A DNA stretch of 64,000 nucleotides from Flavobacterium panici (GCF_903819335.1 NZ_CAIJDE010000044.1:203003-267002), one strand, 5' to 3'; counted from the stretch's first letter, positions 52,272 to 61,390 are shown. Notes: a model not told the origin generated them from the sequence alone. Program-made: numbers and translations.

Positions 52272-52339
52272 CAAGTCTTGTCAGGCTGAGCGAAGTCGAA
52301 GCCCTTTGCGTACCCTTCGACTTCGCTCAGGGTGACAAA
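52272..52339. repeat. Inverted repeat (gaagtcgaag family)
   Basis: GTCAGGCTGAGCGAAGTCGA on the left is answered by CGACTTCGCTCAGGGTGACA on the right (about 52319-52338). A half copy lies near 9190. Confidence 0.75.
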
Positions 52340-52394
52340 GGAGTGTTTCAAGTTTCAGGTTTTCAATCTAAAATCTAAAATCTGCAATCTAAAA

Positions 52395-53498
52395 TTATTT
52401 CACCCCTTTCCACCATTGCTTAAATTCCTGATTTTCATTTTTCAGTTCAACTAATTCTCCAATCATTGGTGTAATTAAAGGAACTGGATTTGCTGAATTT
52501 GCATTTAGTTCTGTAACTCTAATTAAGGGCTCATCCCAGGAATGCAGTGATAATGAAAATTTTGACGAATGAACCGGAAATGCTCTTTTTGCTTTTAAAT
52601 CTTGAATCGCCTGTATCACATCTTCGGGCATATTATGAATGTATTTCCAGTTTTTATTGTATTGACCGTTATCGATTAAAACAATATCAAAAGGGCCGAA
52701 TTTCTCGCCAATTTCTGCAAAATGCTGGTCGTAGCCGCTGTCTCCGCCCAAATACATTTTAAAATCTTTGGATTCTAAAACAAAAGAAGTCCAAAGTGTA
52801 TTGCAGCGTTTAAAACTTCTGCCAGAAAAATGTCTTGACGGAGTTGTATAAAGCGTTAGATTTTCGTCTAATTCTATTTTTTCATGCCAGTCTTTTTCGA
52901 TAATATTTTCTTTTGGAAATCCCCAAAACTCAAAATGAGAACCAACGCCAAGTGCTGTGATTACTTTTTTAGTTTTCGGCTTTAGCTGAAGAATTGTTTT
53001 ATAATCTAAATGATCATAATGATCATGTGTAAGCAGCAAATAATCAATTTCAGGAATGTCATCAACGGCGTAAATATCTGTTCCTTTAAACGATTTTGTA
53101 GTTCCCGCAATAGGAGAGGCGTTACCGCTAAAAACAGGATCGATTAAAAATCGTTTTCCTTCTAACTGAATATAATAAGAGGAATGTCCAAACCAAACTA
53201 AAACATCCTGATCGAGAGGAATTTCGTGTAAATTGGTTTTGACTGACGGAATTAAATCGGTTGGGATTTTCCTGTCGACTTTTTTGAAGAAAAATTCACT
53301 TAAAACGCTAAAATAAGTCGCGCCTTCAGCAAGATCTGGTGTGAAATTTTGGTTTTCGAATTTTCCGTTTTTATATTGAGGCGATTTTTCAATTAAAGCT
53401 AACCTTTCGCCGGAAGGCTTTTTTCCGAATTTTGGATGTTGTAAAAAATTGTAAACGAGAAGCACTATTATTAATAGTACGATTAAGAATGTGATCAT
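52395..53498 (-). CDS. MBL-fold metallohydrolase (NAPE-PLD/UlaG-like)
   Basis: A 367-residue protein with an N-terminal membrane segment. WFGHSSYYIQLEGKRFLIDPVF, LLTHDHYDHLD (HxHxDH) and YLGGDSGYDQHFAEIGEKFGPFD are diagnostic of this branch. FPVHSSKFSLSLHSWDEP carries the last ligand. Relatives hydrolyse phospholipids or lactones. The substrate is unknown. Confidence 0.9.
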   Translation of the reverse strand: MITFLIVLLIIVLLVYNFLQHPKFGKKPSGERLALIEKSPQYKNGKFENQNFTPDLAEGATYFSVLSEFFFKKVDRKIPTDLIPSVKTNLHEIPLDQDVLVWFGHSSYYIQLEGKRFLIDPVFSGNASPIAGTTKSFKGTDIYAVDDIPEIDYLLLTHDHYDHLDYKTILQLKPKTKKVITALGVGSHFEFWGFPKENIIEKDWHEKIELDENLTLYTTPSRHFSGRSFKRCNTLWTSFVLESKDFKMYLGGDSGYDQHFAEIGEKFGPFDIVLIDNGQYNKNWKYIHNMPEDVIQAIQDLKAKRAFPVHSSKFSLSLHSWDEPLIRVTELNANSANPVPLITPMIGELVELKNENQEFKQWWKGVK

Positions 53499-53500
53499 TT

Positions 53501-53923
53501 TTATTTTTGGGGATATAAATTTTTAACTTCTTCAATCGAAAGCGAAATAATCTTTTTTAAGATTTCAACGTCGATATCAGCTAATTTCTTGATGTAAATA
53601 CATGCTTTAGATACTTTATATTTTCCTAAGTTTGAAAAAAGTTCTTCTCTCTTTTCTTCGGGTAAATAAAAATAAACTGTTGTTGCGGCTTTTCTGGGAG
53701 AAAAAGCGGCCAAAGGTGCGTCGCCTTCGTGTCCCGTGGCATATTTGTAATGATAAGTTCCAAAGCCAATAATACTTGGTCCCCACATTTTAGGTTCAAA
53801 ACCTGTAATCGCTTTCATTATTTTTACCAGTTCAAAAGCATCATTTCTTTTTGCTTCGCTGTCTACAGTATTTATAAAATCAATAACACTGCTTTGGGTT
53901 TCTGCTGTTTTATTCTTTGCCAT
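53501..53923 (-). CDS. DUF1801 domain protein
   Basis: A 140-residue protein with KMWGPSIIGFGTYHYKYATGHEGDAPLAAFSPRKAATTVYFY, typical of DUF1801. It is the second of three such genes in the window and lies 2 nt from the MBL-fold gene, so probably in one operon. The function is unknown. Confidence 0.85.
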   Translation of the reverse strand: MAKNKTAETQSSVIDFINTVDSEAKRNDAFELVKIMKAITGFEPKMWGPSIIGFGTYHYKYATGHEGDAPLAAFSPRKAATTVYFYLPEEKREELFSNLGKYKVSKACIYIKKLADIDVEILKKIISLSIEEVKNLYPQK

Positions 53924-53929
53924 TGTCTT

Positions 53930-54979
53930 TTATTTTTGATGTACTAAATCGCTTTTCAGTAAAATATTTTTGATTTTAAATTCAGAAATATAAAACAAAT
54001 CGCGGCTTTCGTTCATTTGATTTTCTAACACAATTAAGCTGACATCACTTTCAGGGAAATATAAATTTACTGATGAAAATCCGTCGCCTAAACCGGTGTG
54101 ACCTACATATTTTACCGCTTCTTTCTCAATAATTTTAATTCCGTAGCCATAACCTTCATCTGCTTTTCCGAAGAAATCATGCTGTGCCGAAATATTATAT
54201 TTCAACATTAATTGATACGTTTCCGGTTTTAGGATTTTTCCTTTATGAAGATTATTATTCCAAATCGATAAATCATTCACAGTAGAAACAACTCCGTCTG
54301 CGCCTAAACTTTGCGGTGTAATCTGTGTAGTTTTTACAGCTTCAAACTTTCCATTTGAGTTAAAATATCCCGTAGCTAAATTTTGGGTTTTATCTTTTGC
54401 ATAACAAAAAGTATTGTTCATTTTTAATTTTTTAAAAAGAACATTCGCCACTTCGGTATAACTTTTTTTAGTACTTAATTCAACAATTTTTTCAGCAAGG
54501 CTAAAACTTAAATTTCCGTAGCTAAACTGAGTTCCGGGTTTAAAAGCCAAAGGTTTTTGCAAATCAATAATTCCGTGTGTATGATTTAAAAGCTGATGAA
54601 CCGTAACCGAATCTGCCCACGGCTGCGTTAATTCCGGAAGATATTTTTTAATTGGAGCATTTAAATTGACTTTGCCTTTCTCAACTTCTAACAAAAGTAA
54701 AACCGCAGCAACCTGTTTGCTGTTTGACATGATCTCAAATTGAGAGTTTACCGTTAAAGGTTTTTTGGTTTCAAAATTGGCAAAACCCTTTGCTTTTGAA
54801 TACACTGTTTTTCCATTTTTAGAAATCAAAACAACACCGTTAAAAACCGGAGAAGTTGTATGTTCAACCAGACTGTCAATTTTAGAAGTGTAAGCATCTT
54901 TCTTTTGTGCAGAAGAATAGCAGTATGACAAAAGAAAAGTCAAAAGTAATAAAGCAGGAATTTTGTATTTAAGGTTCAT
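53930..54979 (-). CDS. Serine hydrolase (class C beta-lactamase-like)
   Basis: A 349-residue secreted protein (signal MNLKYKIPALLLLTFLLSYCYSSAQ). SNSK (SxxK, nucleophile Ser), YGNLSFSLA (YxN) and YVGHTGLGDG (HTG) are the three motifs of the serine beta-lactamase/penicillin-binding fold. It is shorter than AmpC and more likely a peptidase or esterase. Cys in the signal could make it a lipoprotein. Confidence 0.88.
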   Translation of the reverse strand: MNLKYKIPALLLLTFLLSYCYSSAQKKDAYTSKIDSLVEHTTSPVFNGVVLISKNGKTVYSKAKGFANFETKKPLTVNSQFEIMSNSKQVAAVLLLLEVEKGKVNLNAPIKKYLPELTQPWADSVTVHQLLNHTHGIIDLQKPLAFKPGTQFSYGNLSFSLAEKIVELSTKKSYTEVANVLFKKLKMNNTFCYAKDKTQNLATGYFNSNGKFEAVKTTQITPQSLGADGVVSTVNDLSIWNNNLHKGKILKPETYQLMLKYNISAQHDFFGKADEGYGYGIKIIEKEAVKYVGHTGLGDGFSSVNLYFPESDVSLIVLENQMNESRDLFYISEFKIKNILLKSDLVHQK

Positions 54980-55080
54980 TTTTCAGTCTCGATTTTTTTT
55001 AGTTTTCAGTCGCAGTCGCAGTTTTCAGTTTTTGACTCAGTTAATAATTAACAATTCACCATTAACAATTCACAATTAAT

Positions 55081-55449
55081 TCAAAACATTCCATTTTCAT
55101 TAACCATTTCACCCGGAATAGGCTGTCCTAAATCCCAGAGTTCAATTATTTTATCTGATTCGAATTTAAAAATATGAACTACGACAAATCCCAAATCGGT
55201 TGAATTTTGTTTTAAATGCGAATGTACAGCGACCAAATCATGCTCAGCAATGATATGATGAATTTTAAAAATTTTATTTGGATTTTTTCTTGCTGATTCT
55301 TCCATTGCCAGCATTAAAGTCTGGGCATCTCCTTTAAAATGAATATTATGATGCTTAAAATTTTTGCCTACATAAAGTCTAAAGGCTTCATGCGGATGCC
55401 CGCTTGCAGCAAGTTTTAAGAAGTTTTCTACGATTTCTTTCTTAGTCAT
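55081..55449 (-). CDS. SnoaL-like polyketide-cyclase fold protein
   Basis: A 122-residue protein with the NTF2-like pattern: EIVENFLKLAASGHPHEAFRLYVGKNFKHHNIHFKGD, HIIAEHDLVAVHSHLKQN, VHIFKFESDKIIELWDLGQPIP. A cone-shaped pocket is expected. No catalytic residues can be assigned. Confidence 0.85.
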   Translation of the reverse strand: MTKKEIVENFLKLAASGHPHEAFRLYVGKNFKHHNIHFKGDAQTLMLAMEESARKNPNKIFKIHHIIAEHDLVAVHSHLKQNSTDLGFVVVHIFKFESDKIIELWDLGQPIPGEMVNENGMF

Positions 55450-55508
55450 AATCTACAGGATTAAACAGCAAACTAAGTTATGAAATTTAGAAGTACTTTT
55501 TGAATTAA

Positions 55509-55542
55509 AAAAACCTGAAAATTTTTATAAATCTTCAGGTTT
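55509..55542 (-). terminator. Terminator overlapping the 55525 gene stop
   Basis: On the minus strand AAAACCTGAA pairs with TTCAGGTTTT and continues as a T-run. The left arm is the last codons of the gene. Confidence 0.8.
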
Positions 55543-55740
55543 TATCTGTGTTATATCGATGCCTAATTTTGTGAATTCTTTTTCGCCTAAATCGGTAATA
55601 TAAAAGTGTTTGTCGGCGGGATTTTTCTTGGCAATCCATCCTTTTTCTGCAAAAGTTACAGCGAGCAATTGACCAAGTTTTCCGCTAATATGTTCGTAAC
55701 ACATTTTTGCCGGTTTTTGTTTGGATGGTTTCCCGCTCAT
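55525..55740 (-). CDS. Small ArsR C-terminal-like protein
   Basis: A 71-residue protein. CYEHISGKLGQLLAVTFAEKGWIAKKN and FYITDLGEKEFTKLGID match the end of ArsR-type metal/stress regulators (CYDHLAGxLG), but the winged HTH itself is missing. It could be a stand-alone partner or a relic of a longer regulator. The preceding gene (membrane protein) is 11 nt away on the same strand. Confidence 0.65.
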   Translation of the reverse strand: MSGKPSKQKPAKMCYEHISGKLGQLLAVTFAEKGWIAKKNPADKHFYITDLGEKEFTKLGIDITQIKPEDL

Positions 55741-55751
55741 TTTACTGAATT

Positions 55752-56180
55752 TTAATAGGCTGTTTTCTGCGTCTTTTTACAAACTAATCTCAAGGCCAAA
55801 TAGGCAGTTGGAATATAAGCAAAAACCAAATCTATAAAGGTAAACCACATTGGTGCTGGCAGAGAACAAACACTTACGATTCCGCCTAGTAAAAAGAAAG
55901 CTCCAATTACCAAGGCTAATTTCTTTTTATGATTAATCGCGATTAAAGCGGTTGTAACTGCTCCTGCAAATGTTCCGATTGCGTGAGCCAGAAATGGAAA
56001 AATAAAATGCTGTACTTCAAACAAATGCATTGTTTTTTGCAAACCTTCCATGGTTGTGTTGTCGACTCCATCTGGCGGTGGAATAATTGAACCGCTGATT
56101 AAAATGATACTCATATTAACAATACTTCCAATAATAATTCCGGCAATAACAGCCAAAGTATTCCTTAAAACGGGATTCAT
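55752..56180 (-). CDS. Four-helix membrane protein
   Basis: A 142-residue protein with about four hydrophobic segments (LAVIAGIIIGSIVNMSIILISG, FLAHAIGTFAGAVTTALIAI, LALVIGAFFLLGGIVSVCSL, FIDLVFAYIPTAYLALRLV). I do not recognise a family. The AraC gene upstream on the same strand may control it. Confidence 0.75.
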   Translation of the reverse strand: MNPVLRNTLAVIAGIIIGSIVNMSIILISGSIIPPPDGVDNTTMEGLQKTMHLFEVQHFIFPFLAHAIGTFAGAVTTALIAINHKKKLALVIGAFFLLGGIVSVCSLPAPMWFTFIDLVFAYIPTAYLALRLVCKKTQKTAY

Positions 56181-56239
56181 AATTTTGATTTTATTGTTAC
56201 GAATATAGGAAAATTATGCGTGTTTTGCCTGGATTTTTT

Positions 56240-57154
56240 TTAATTGAAAGACTGTCTGAATTCTAAAGGAGAAATGCTTGTTTTTGTTTTGAATAATTTA
56301 CTGAATGACTGTTGATGTTCAAAGCCTAATTCATAAGCAATTTCGCTTACGGATAAGTTTGTAGTCGAAAGTTTTTCTTTTGCTTTTTCGATCAGTTTGT
56401 CGTGAATGTGCTGCTGTGTGCTTTGTCCGGTAAGATGTTTTAGTAATCCGCTTAAATAATTGGGAGAAACGTTTAGATTATCGGCAATAAACTGAACTGT
56501 TGGCAAACCTTTTTTAGATAAAGAATCGTTTGTAAAATATTCTTCCAGCAATTTTTCTAAACGGGCCAAAATCTCATGATTGCTTATTTTTCGGGTTATG
56601 AATTGTCGGTTATAAAAACGTTCAGAATAGGTTAGAAGTAATTCTATTTGCGCTATAATAACATCCTGACTGAATTTATCGATATTAGATTGATATTCTT
56701 GCTGAATATTTTTCATGATATCGATAATCATTTTTTCTTCTTTATCAGAAAGATGGAGCGCTTCGTAAACCGAATATCCAAAATATTCGTATTGTTTGAT
56801 TTTCTGGGCAAGCGGCGTATTCCATAAAAAATCGGGATGAACGAGTAATGAATATCCCGTGTGCTGCAGTTCTGAATTTCCTTCAATAGAAAAAACCTGA
56901 CCGGGCGCAATAAACAACAAAACGCCTTCTTTAAAATCATATTCCTGTTGTCCGTAGCGCATTACAGCATTGGCATTTCTTTTTAATGCGATAGAATAAA
57001 AATCAAGAATAAGGCTTTTAGGTTCTTGTTCGTTGAGAAATTTTAAATCTTCAAAATTATATACGCTAACAAGCGGATGTTCAGGCTTTGGCAAATCCCT
57101 AAACTCATGAAATTCGCTGATACTTTTTATTCGATGTGGTTGTTGATTTGCCAT
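56240..57154 (-). CDS. AraC-family transcriptional regulator
   Basis: A 304-residue protein. The C-terminal DNA-binding domain shows VQFIADNLNVSPNYLSGLLKHLTGQSTQQHI and SEIAYELGFEHQQSFSKLFKTKTSISPLEFR. The N-terminal part is a cupin-like sensor (NAVMRYGQQEYDFKEGVLLFIAPGQVFSIE). It lies 12 nt from the NmrA-like gene, on the same strand. Confidence 0.92.
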   Translation of the reverse strand: MANQQPHRIKSISEFHEFRDLPKPEHPLVSVYNFEDLKFLNEQEPKSLILDFYSIALKRNANAVMRYGQQEYDFKEGVLLFIAPGQVFSIEGNSELQHTGYSLLVHPDFLWNTPLAQKIKQYEYFGYSVYEALHLSDKEEKMIIDIMKNIQQEYQSNIDKFSQDVIIAQIELLLTYSERFYNRQFITRKISNHEILARLEKLLEEYFTNDSLSKKGLPTVQFIADNLNVSPNYLSGLLKHLTGQSTQQHIHDKLIEKAKEKLSTTNLSVSEIAYELGFEHQQSFSKLFKTKTSISPLEFRQSFN

Positions 57155-57166
57155 AGCCTAAATTAC

Positions 57167-58063
57167 CTATTTTTGATTATATATTGCTGCAAATTCTTTT
57201 GCATATTCTGCCAGCTTTGTTTTTCCTAAAACTGCCGGTTTGTTTTTATAATAATCTTCGCCCAATAAACCGTTGTAAAGTGCAGCGTACATTTCGACCA
57301 AACCTGCTGCGATTTTGGGTTGCATTCCTACTGAAATTAATCCGTTTAGGACTTCTTCATCACTTATGAAATTCCATTTTAAATCTGGTTTCCCAATTGC
57401 TGTTCCTAAAATTTGAGCCGTTTCATGTCCATTTAATTCTTCGCTGGCTACATAACGAACTTTTTTTCCGTCAAGCGGAGTTGTAAGCTCTTCGGCAATT
57501 GCTTCTGCAATATCATTTGGTGAAACCCACGGAACTAATTCATCGGCACCATAATTTGCAGAAATAAAACCTTGATTTTTTATTGCAGGAATGTAAGCCA
57601 GCAAATTGTAATAAAAAGATGTTGGACGCATAAACGTAATCGAAACATCTGCAAGCTGATTTAAAACGGCTTCGATTTCATTGTAACGTTGAATAATTCC
57701 TGATTTTTCTTTTAAATGTGCGCCAATACTGCTCAGGAAAACAACACGTTTTACACCAGATTGTTTAATGGCTTGGGCATAAGCGTTTCCGATTTTGCGT
57801 GTAAAAGCATCTAAATCCAAATTAGGATCAAAATAATTGGCACGCGGAATCATGCAGTAAACGGCATCTGCGCCTGTAAATGTTTTAGCCAAAAAATCTA
57901 CATCTTCTACAGAACCAATGGCTGCTTTTGCGCCTACGGTTTCGATTTCTTGTTTTCTTTCGTTACTGCTGGCAATTACGGTAACGGAATGTCCTTTTTC
58001 AATTAATTCTTTTGCCAAAGGCTTGCTGATGTTCCCTAGAGAACCTGTAATTATAATTTTCAT
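57167..58063 (-). CDS. NmrA-like NAD(P)-binding protein
   Basis: A 298-residue protein. MKIIITGSLGNISKPLAKEL is a Rossmann GxxGxxx start, and VVFLSSIGAHLKEKSGI, FMRPTSFYYNLLAYIP and VRYVASEELNGHETAQILGTAIGKPDLKW fit the atypical SDR (NmrA/QOR2-like) group. It acts as a redox sensor or reductase. The AraC gene follows closely. Confidence 0.9.
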   Translation of the reverse strand: MKIIITGSLGNISKPLAKELIEKGHSVTVIASSNERKQEIETVGAKAAIGSVEDVDFLAKTFTGADAVYCMIPRANYFDPNLDLDAFTRKIGNAYAQAIKQSGVKRVVFLSSIGAHLKEKSGIIQRYNEIEAVLNQLADVSITFMRPTSFYYNLLAYIPAIKNQGFISANYGADELVPWVSPNDIAEAIAEELTTPLDGKKVRYVASEELNGHETAQILGTAIGKPDLKWNFISDEEVLNGLISVGMQPKIAAGLVEMYAALYNGLLGEDYYKNKPAVLGKTKLAEYAKEFAAIYNQK

Positions 58064-58377
58064 AAGTTCTAAATTTTGATATTACAAAGTTGCGTAACAT
58101 CAAAAAGATAGGTGTAGCCAAATCTACTATTGTTGTAGCTGAAAAAAAGATTCTAAGTTACTGAGATGCTGAGATGCTAAGGTTTTGCTTTTTTTGCCCA
58201 CGGGTTTTACGGATGAAACGGGTTTTCACTGGTTGCTTTTTTATTTTTTTTGCCACAGATTTAAAGGATTAGCCCAGATTTTTTTTAATCATTTTAATCC
58301 TTTAAATCTGTGGCATATTTTAAAATAAACTGCGAAAACCCGTTTCATCCGTAAAACCCGTGGGCCAAATAAAACCT
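58064..58377. repeat. Nested inverted repeats (possible cruciform)
   Basis: The outer arms, 32 nt each, are perfect complements (58196-58227 and 58334-58365; left begins GCCCACGGGTTTTACGGATG). Inside is a second perfect 21-nt inverted repeat (58251-58271 and 58295-58315; left TGCCACAGATTTAAAGGATT) of the ccacagatt family. The rest of the gap has no gene. Confidence 0.9.
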
Positions 58378-58863
58378 TTAATTTTGAGATAATTTTTTTT
58401 CGTTTTCGGTTTGGGGTTTTCCGGTTGCGTTTGGTTCGCCTTTTCCGGTTTCTATTAGTTTTTTAAGACTGTTTTGAATATAATTTGTCCAGGCATCACG
58501 GCAAATTTCGAAGCATTCGTATTCTGAAGTTAAACCAAAATGGGTAAAACGAAGTTCTGTTTTTCCGTCTTTTTCTTTGATTTCAAAAGTTGGTTTTGTT
58601 CCAGTCCATTCGGTTTTGTCTTCGGTAAATTTGAAATAGTTTTCTTCAACCAGCCAGACAATTTTTTGATTCGGAATTACTTCTGTCAATTTAATTTTGC
58701 AACGATGAATATCTTCATAATGATAATTAAATTCATCATTTTGTTTGGCTGTATTTCCTTCAATTTCTTCTGACCACCAGCCGCGCACGTTTGTAACGGT
58801 ATTAAAAACTTCCTCCGGAGATTGATTGACTAATATTGCTGTAGTAAAATCTGATGCACTCAT
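58378..58863 (-). CDS. SRPBCC/AHSA1-type protein
   Basis: A 161-residue protein with SPEEVFNTVTNVRGWWSEEIEGNTAKQNDEF, HYEDIHRCKIKLTEVIPNQKIVWLVEENYFKF and ELRFTHFGLTSEYECFEICRDAWTNYIQNSLKKLI, a clear AHSA1 protein. ATG 58863 is chosen over an upstream frame start. The ligand is unknown. Confidence 0.88.
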   Translation of the reverse strand: MSASDFTTAILVNQSPEEVFNTVTNVRGWWSEEIEGNTAKQNDEFNYHYEDIHRCKIKLTEVIPNQKIVWLVEENYFKFTEDKTEWTGTKPTFEIKEKDGKTELRFTHFGLTSEYECFEICRDAWTNYIQNSLKKLIETGKGEPNATGKPQTENEKKLSQN

Positions 58864-59027
58864 TTTTATGGTTTTTAAGTTGTATATCAAATTTATTCTT
58901 TAAAAATCAATAAGTTAGGTTTTAATTAGACAATTATGAGGTGTATTTCGGACAGATGTTTTGATTTTAGATTTTACTTTGAGTTAATTATATAATTGTC
59001 TCATTTTCTAATTTTCTAATTTTCAAA

Positions 59028-59366
59028 TTATCTCATGATATCCATTCTGCTTATTTTTTGATTTGTTATCTCAAAAATAACAACTTGTTCTTTTTTAGTT
59101 TCATCGCCATTTCGGCCAGAAACATATTCGTGAAGTATTACTTTGTTATCAAAAAAGATGGATTTTATTATTTCGGCATTCAAATTTGGGGATTGTTTAA
59201 AAAGGTTGATAAACATTTCTTCGCATTCTTTTTTGCCGTTTATTGCTAATGTAAGATCTTGAAAATTATAAACTTTAATATCATCACTGTACAAAGGCAT
59301 CATTTGTTGTATGGATCTATTGTTAAATGCTGACATTTGAATGTCCATTATTTCTTCTATTGTCAT
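59028..59366 (-). CDS. NTF2/SnoaL-like protein
   Basis: A 112-residue protein: MTIEEIMDIQMSAFNNRSIQQMMPLYSDDIKVYNFQDL, and VILHEYVSGRNGDETKKEQVVIFEITNQKISRMDIM. It is the typical length and order of SnoaL-like proteins. The function is unknown. Confidence 0.82.
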   Translation of the reverse strand: MTIEEIMDIQMSAFNNRSIQQMMPLYSDDIKVYNFQDLTLAINGKKECEEMFINLFKQSPNLNAEIIKSIFFDNKVILHEYVSGRNGDETKKEQVVIFEITNQKISRMDIMR

Positions 59367-59402
59367 TATTTGGGATTGTTTTATAATATGAGTTTCTATT
59401 TT

Positions 59403-59999
59403 TTAGGCAATATAACTTTTAATATTTTCAACGGCTTTTTGAATTTGTAAAAAATGATTTTCCATCACATTTTCCAAATCTAAAGTTCCGCCCAGAATCA
59501 GCATTTCTTTATTTTCAAAGCGTTTTCCTAAACGATCTTCGAGCATTATGGTTTCCATACTTTGCGCCATTTTAATTTCGGTTAAAAAAGCATTTGGATG
59601 TCCGGCGGTGCAGATTACAAGTCCAAATGGAATTGTTTTCATTTTCGGGAAATCGTCGGTTTGTCCGTAAGCATATCCAACCGAAAAAACGCGGTCGAAC
59701 CAGCCTTTTAGTTTTGCAGGACAATCGCTCCACCAAACTGGATATAGAAAAATAATACAATCGGCTTTTTCGATTTTTTGCTGTTCTGCTAAAACATCTT
59801 TAGAAATGGGAAGATTAAGTTTTGCAAAACCTTCTCTATCATATTCTTCTTCAGACATATCGCTTTGAAAATTAGAAGCGTATAAATCTGAAACTTCAAG
59901 ATTCCAGTTTTGTTTTGCAATTGCAGATTTTAATTGTTCTAAAACCTGAAATGTATAGGACTTTTTGCTCGGATGGCTGTATACGATTAAGATATTCAT
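59403..59999 (-). CDS. NAD(P)H-quinone reductase-like flavoprotein (NQO1/KefF family)
   Basis: A 198-residue protein. MNILIVYSHPSKKSYTFQVL binds FMN/FAD phosphate. SDLYASNFQSDMSEEEYDR, FLYPVWWSDCPAKLKGWFDRVFSVGYAYG and GLVICTAGHP follow as in the family. It probably reduces quinones or protects from electrophiles. A KefC partner is not next to it. Confidence 0.92.
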   Translation of the reverse strand: MNILIVYSHPSKKSYTFQVLEQLKSAIAKQNWNLEVSDLYASNFQSDMSEEEYDREGFAKLNLPISKDVLAEQQKIEKADCIIFLYPVWWSDCPAKLKGWFDRVFSVGYAYGQTDDFPKMKTIPFGLVICTAGHPNAFLTEIKMAQSMETIMLEDRLGKRFENKEMLILGGTLDLENVMENHFLQIQKAVENIKSYIA

Positions 60000-60030
60000 T
60001 TTGACGGTTTTAAAAAGTTATTAAACAAAA

Positions 60031-60053
60031 AAAGAGAACCTAAAGTTCTCTTT
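60031..60053 (-). terminator. Terminator after the HTH/DUF2975 pair
   Basis: AAAGAGAAC pairs with GTTCTCTTT. A T-run follows on the minus strand. Confidence 0.8.
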
Positions 60054-60084
60054 AATACGAAATTACGAATAAAATTCTAATACC

Positions 60085-60291
60085 TTATTCTTCGACAAAC
60101 TCTAAAATATCTCCCGGCTGGCATTCCAGAACTTTACAGATTGCTTCGAGCGTGCTGAAACGAACGGCTTTTGCTTTGCCAGTTTTTAATATGGAAAGAT
60201 TAGATAAGGTCAAATCAACTTTTTCTGAAAGTTCATTTAATGACATTTTTCGTTTCGCCATCATTACATCTAAATTTACTATAATTGGCAT
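60085..60291 (-). CDS. Small XRE-type regulator (YozG-like)
   Basis: A 68-residue protein that is all HTH: MMAKRKMSLNELSEKVDLTLSNLSILKTGKAKAVRFSTLEAICKVLECQPGDILEF. Its gene lies 3 nt downstream of a DUF2975 gene. The two are a common conserved pair in Bacteroidota and Firmicutes, the DUF2975 protein being a possible membrane partner of the regulator. Confidence 0.93.
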   Translation of the reverse strand: MPIIVNLDVMMAKRKMSLNELSEKVDLTLSNLSILKTGKAKAVRFSTLEAICKVLECQPGDILEFVEE

Positions 60292-60294
60292 AAC

Positions 60295-60834
60295 TTATAT
60301 GGTTAATTCGCTTTCTTTTTGAAGTTCGATTCCTTTTGCAAAAAGCTGTGAGATAAAATATAAAATTCCGGCAAAAAATAAGAACGCATCTCCAAGTCCA
60401 ATATGTTCGGTAAGATTGGGAAGCTGAATTCCCATTGCAGTAAATTTTTGAGAATAATTAACGGTTATGTTGCTAAAAATGCCAACAAGTAAGGAGAATC
60501 CACTCATTTTCTGGATCAGTTTTCCAATTGTTTCATGAAACGGGCTGACAAAATTAATCTTCAGGAAAATTTGAATGACAGAATAAAACACCAAAGCTTC
60601 TAAAATTGTAATTACCGTAATAGAGAAAACCATAATAGAGTAATCGACAACGTCGTACGCTTTTAACGAAGATAAATCTAAACCTAACTGCAGGTTTTTT
60701 GCTCCAACTTCGCTGATAAACATACTAACTCCGTAAGAGGCTAAAAGTGTTCCTGCTTTTATACAAAGCCCAATAAAAGCAATCCATGACACTACGTATA
60801 GGAGCTTTAAAATGTAAGTTGATCTTGTTGACAT
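60295..60834 (-). CDS. DUF2975 membrane protein
   Basis: A 179-residue protein with four membrane helices. LLYVVSWIAFIGLCIKAGTLLASYGVSMF, FSITVITILEALVFYSVIQIF, and PFHETIGKLIQKMSGFSLLVGIF are typical of DUF2975. It is paired with the small HTH gene immediately downstream. Confidence 0.92.
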   Translation of the reverse strand: MSTRSTYILKLLYVVSWIAFIGLCIKAGTLLASYGVSMFISEVGAKNLQLGLDLSSLKAYDVVDYSIMVFSITVITILEALVFYSVIQIFLKINFVSPFHETIGKLIQKMSGFSLLVGIFSNITVNYSQKFTAMGIQLPNLTEHIGLGDAFLFFAGILYFISQLFAKGIELQKESELTI

Positions 60835-60976
60835 AATATTTTGATTTAAAATAAGTATGCAACAAATATAGTAATTTATTGTTTATCGATAAAAATTTAT
60901 TAAATATTAATTGTTAATTATTGATTATTAACTTAATTGAGTTTTGAATTAACAATTCATAATTAACAAATTACAA

Positions 60977-61390
60977 TTATTTGACGCGTTCATATTCTGA
61001 TGTAGAGCAATCAATACATTCTTGTATTAAATACAGTTTATTGCCATGAAACTCAAATGACCTGTCAAAATAATATTCTTGTGTAATGAAGTCGCCTTTA
61101 TCAATAACAATCATTTTTCTGTCTCCGCCAAAAACAGATTTTTTTGTTATGATAAAAAATTTCTGCTGTTGGGACAGATTTCCGTTTATATAGGTTTTAA
61201 TTGTAGAATTTGAGATCTCAATTACAACTTTTTGATCTGATGTTTCTGAACTGGTTGGTCCTCCAAATCCGCCAGAAGTGCGAATCCAGCTCCATTTGCC
61301 TTCTAAACGATTTTCGTCAGAATGGTTATCATCATTATCGTTGCAGGAAGAGAATGCAATTAAAACAAGAAGAAGTAAATATTTTTTCAT
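60977..61390 (-). CDS. Lipoprotein of unknown function
   Basis: A 137-residue protein with a lipobox (LIAFSSCNDN) and an Asp/Asn-rich stretch just after the lipidated Cys. The rest (LEGKWSWIRTSGGFGGPT, KVVIEISNSTIKTYINGNLSQQQKFFI) looks like a lipocalin-type beta-sheet domain. The function is unknown. Confidence 0.75.
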   Translation of the reverse strand: MKKYLLLLVLIAFSSCNDNDDNHSDENRLEGKWSWIRTSGGFGGPTSSETSDQKVVIEISNSTIKTYINGNLSQQQKFFIITKKSVFGGDRKMIVIDKGDFITQEYYFDRSFEFHGNKLYLIQECIDCSTSEYERVK

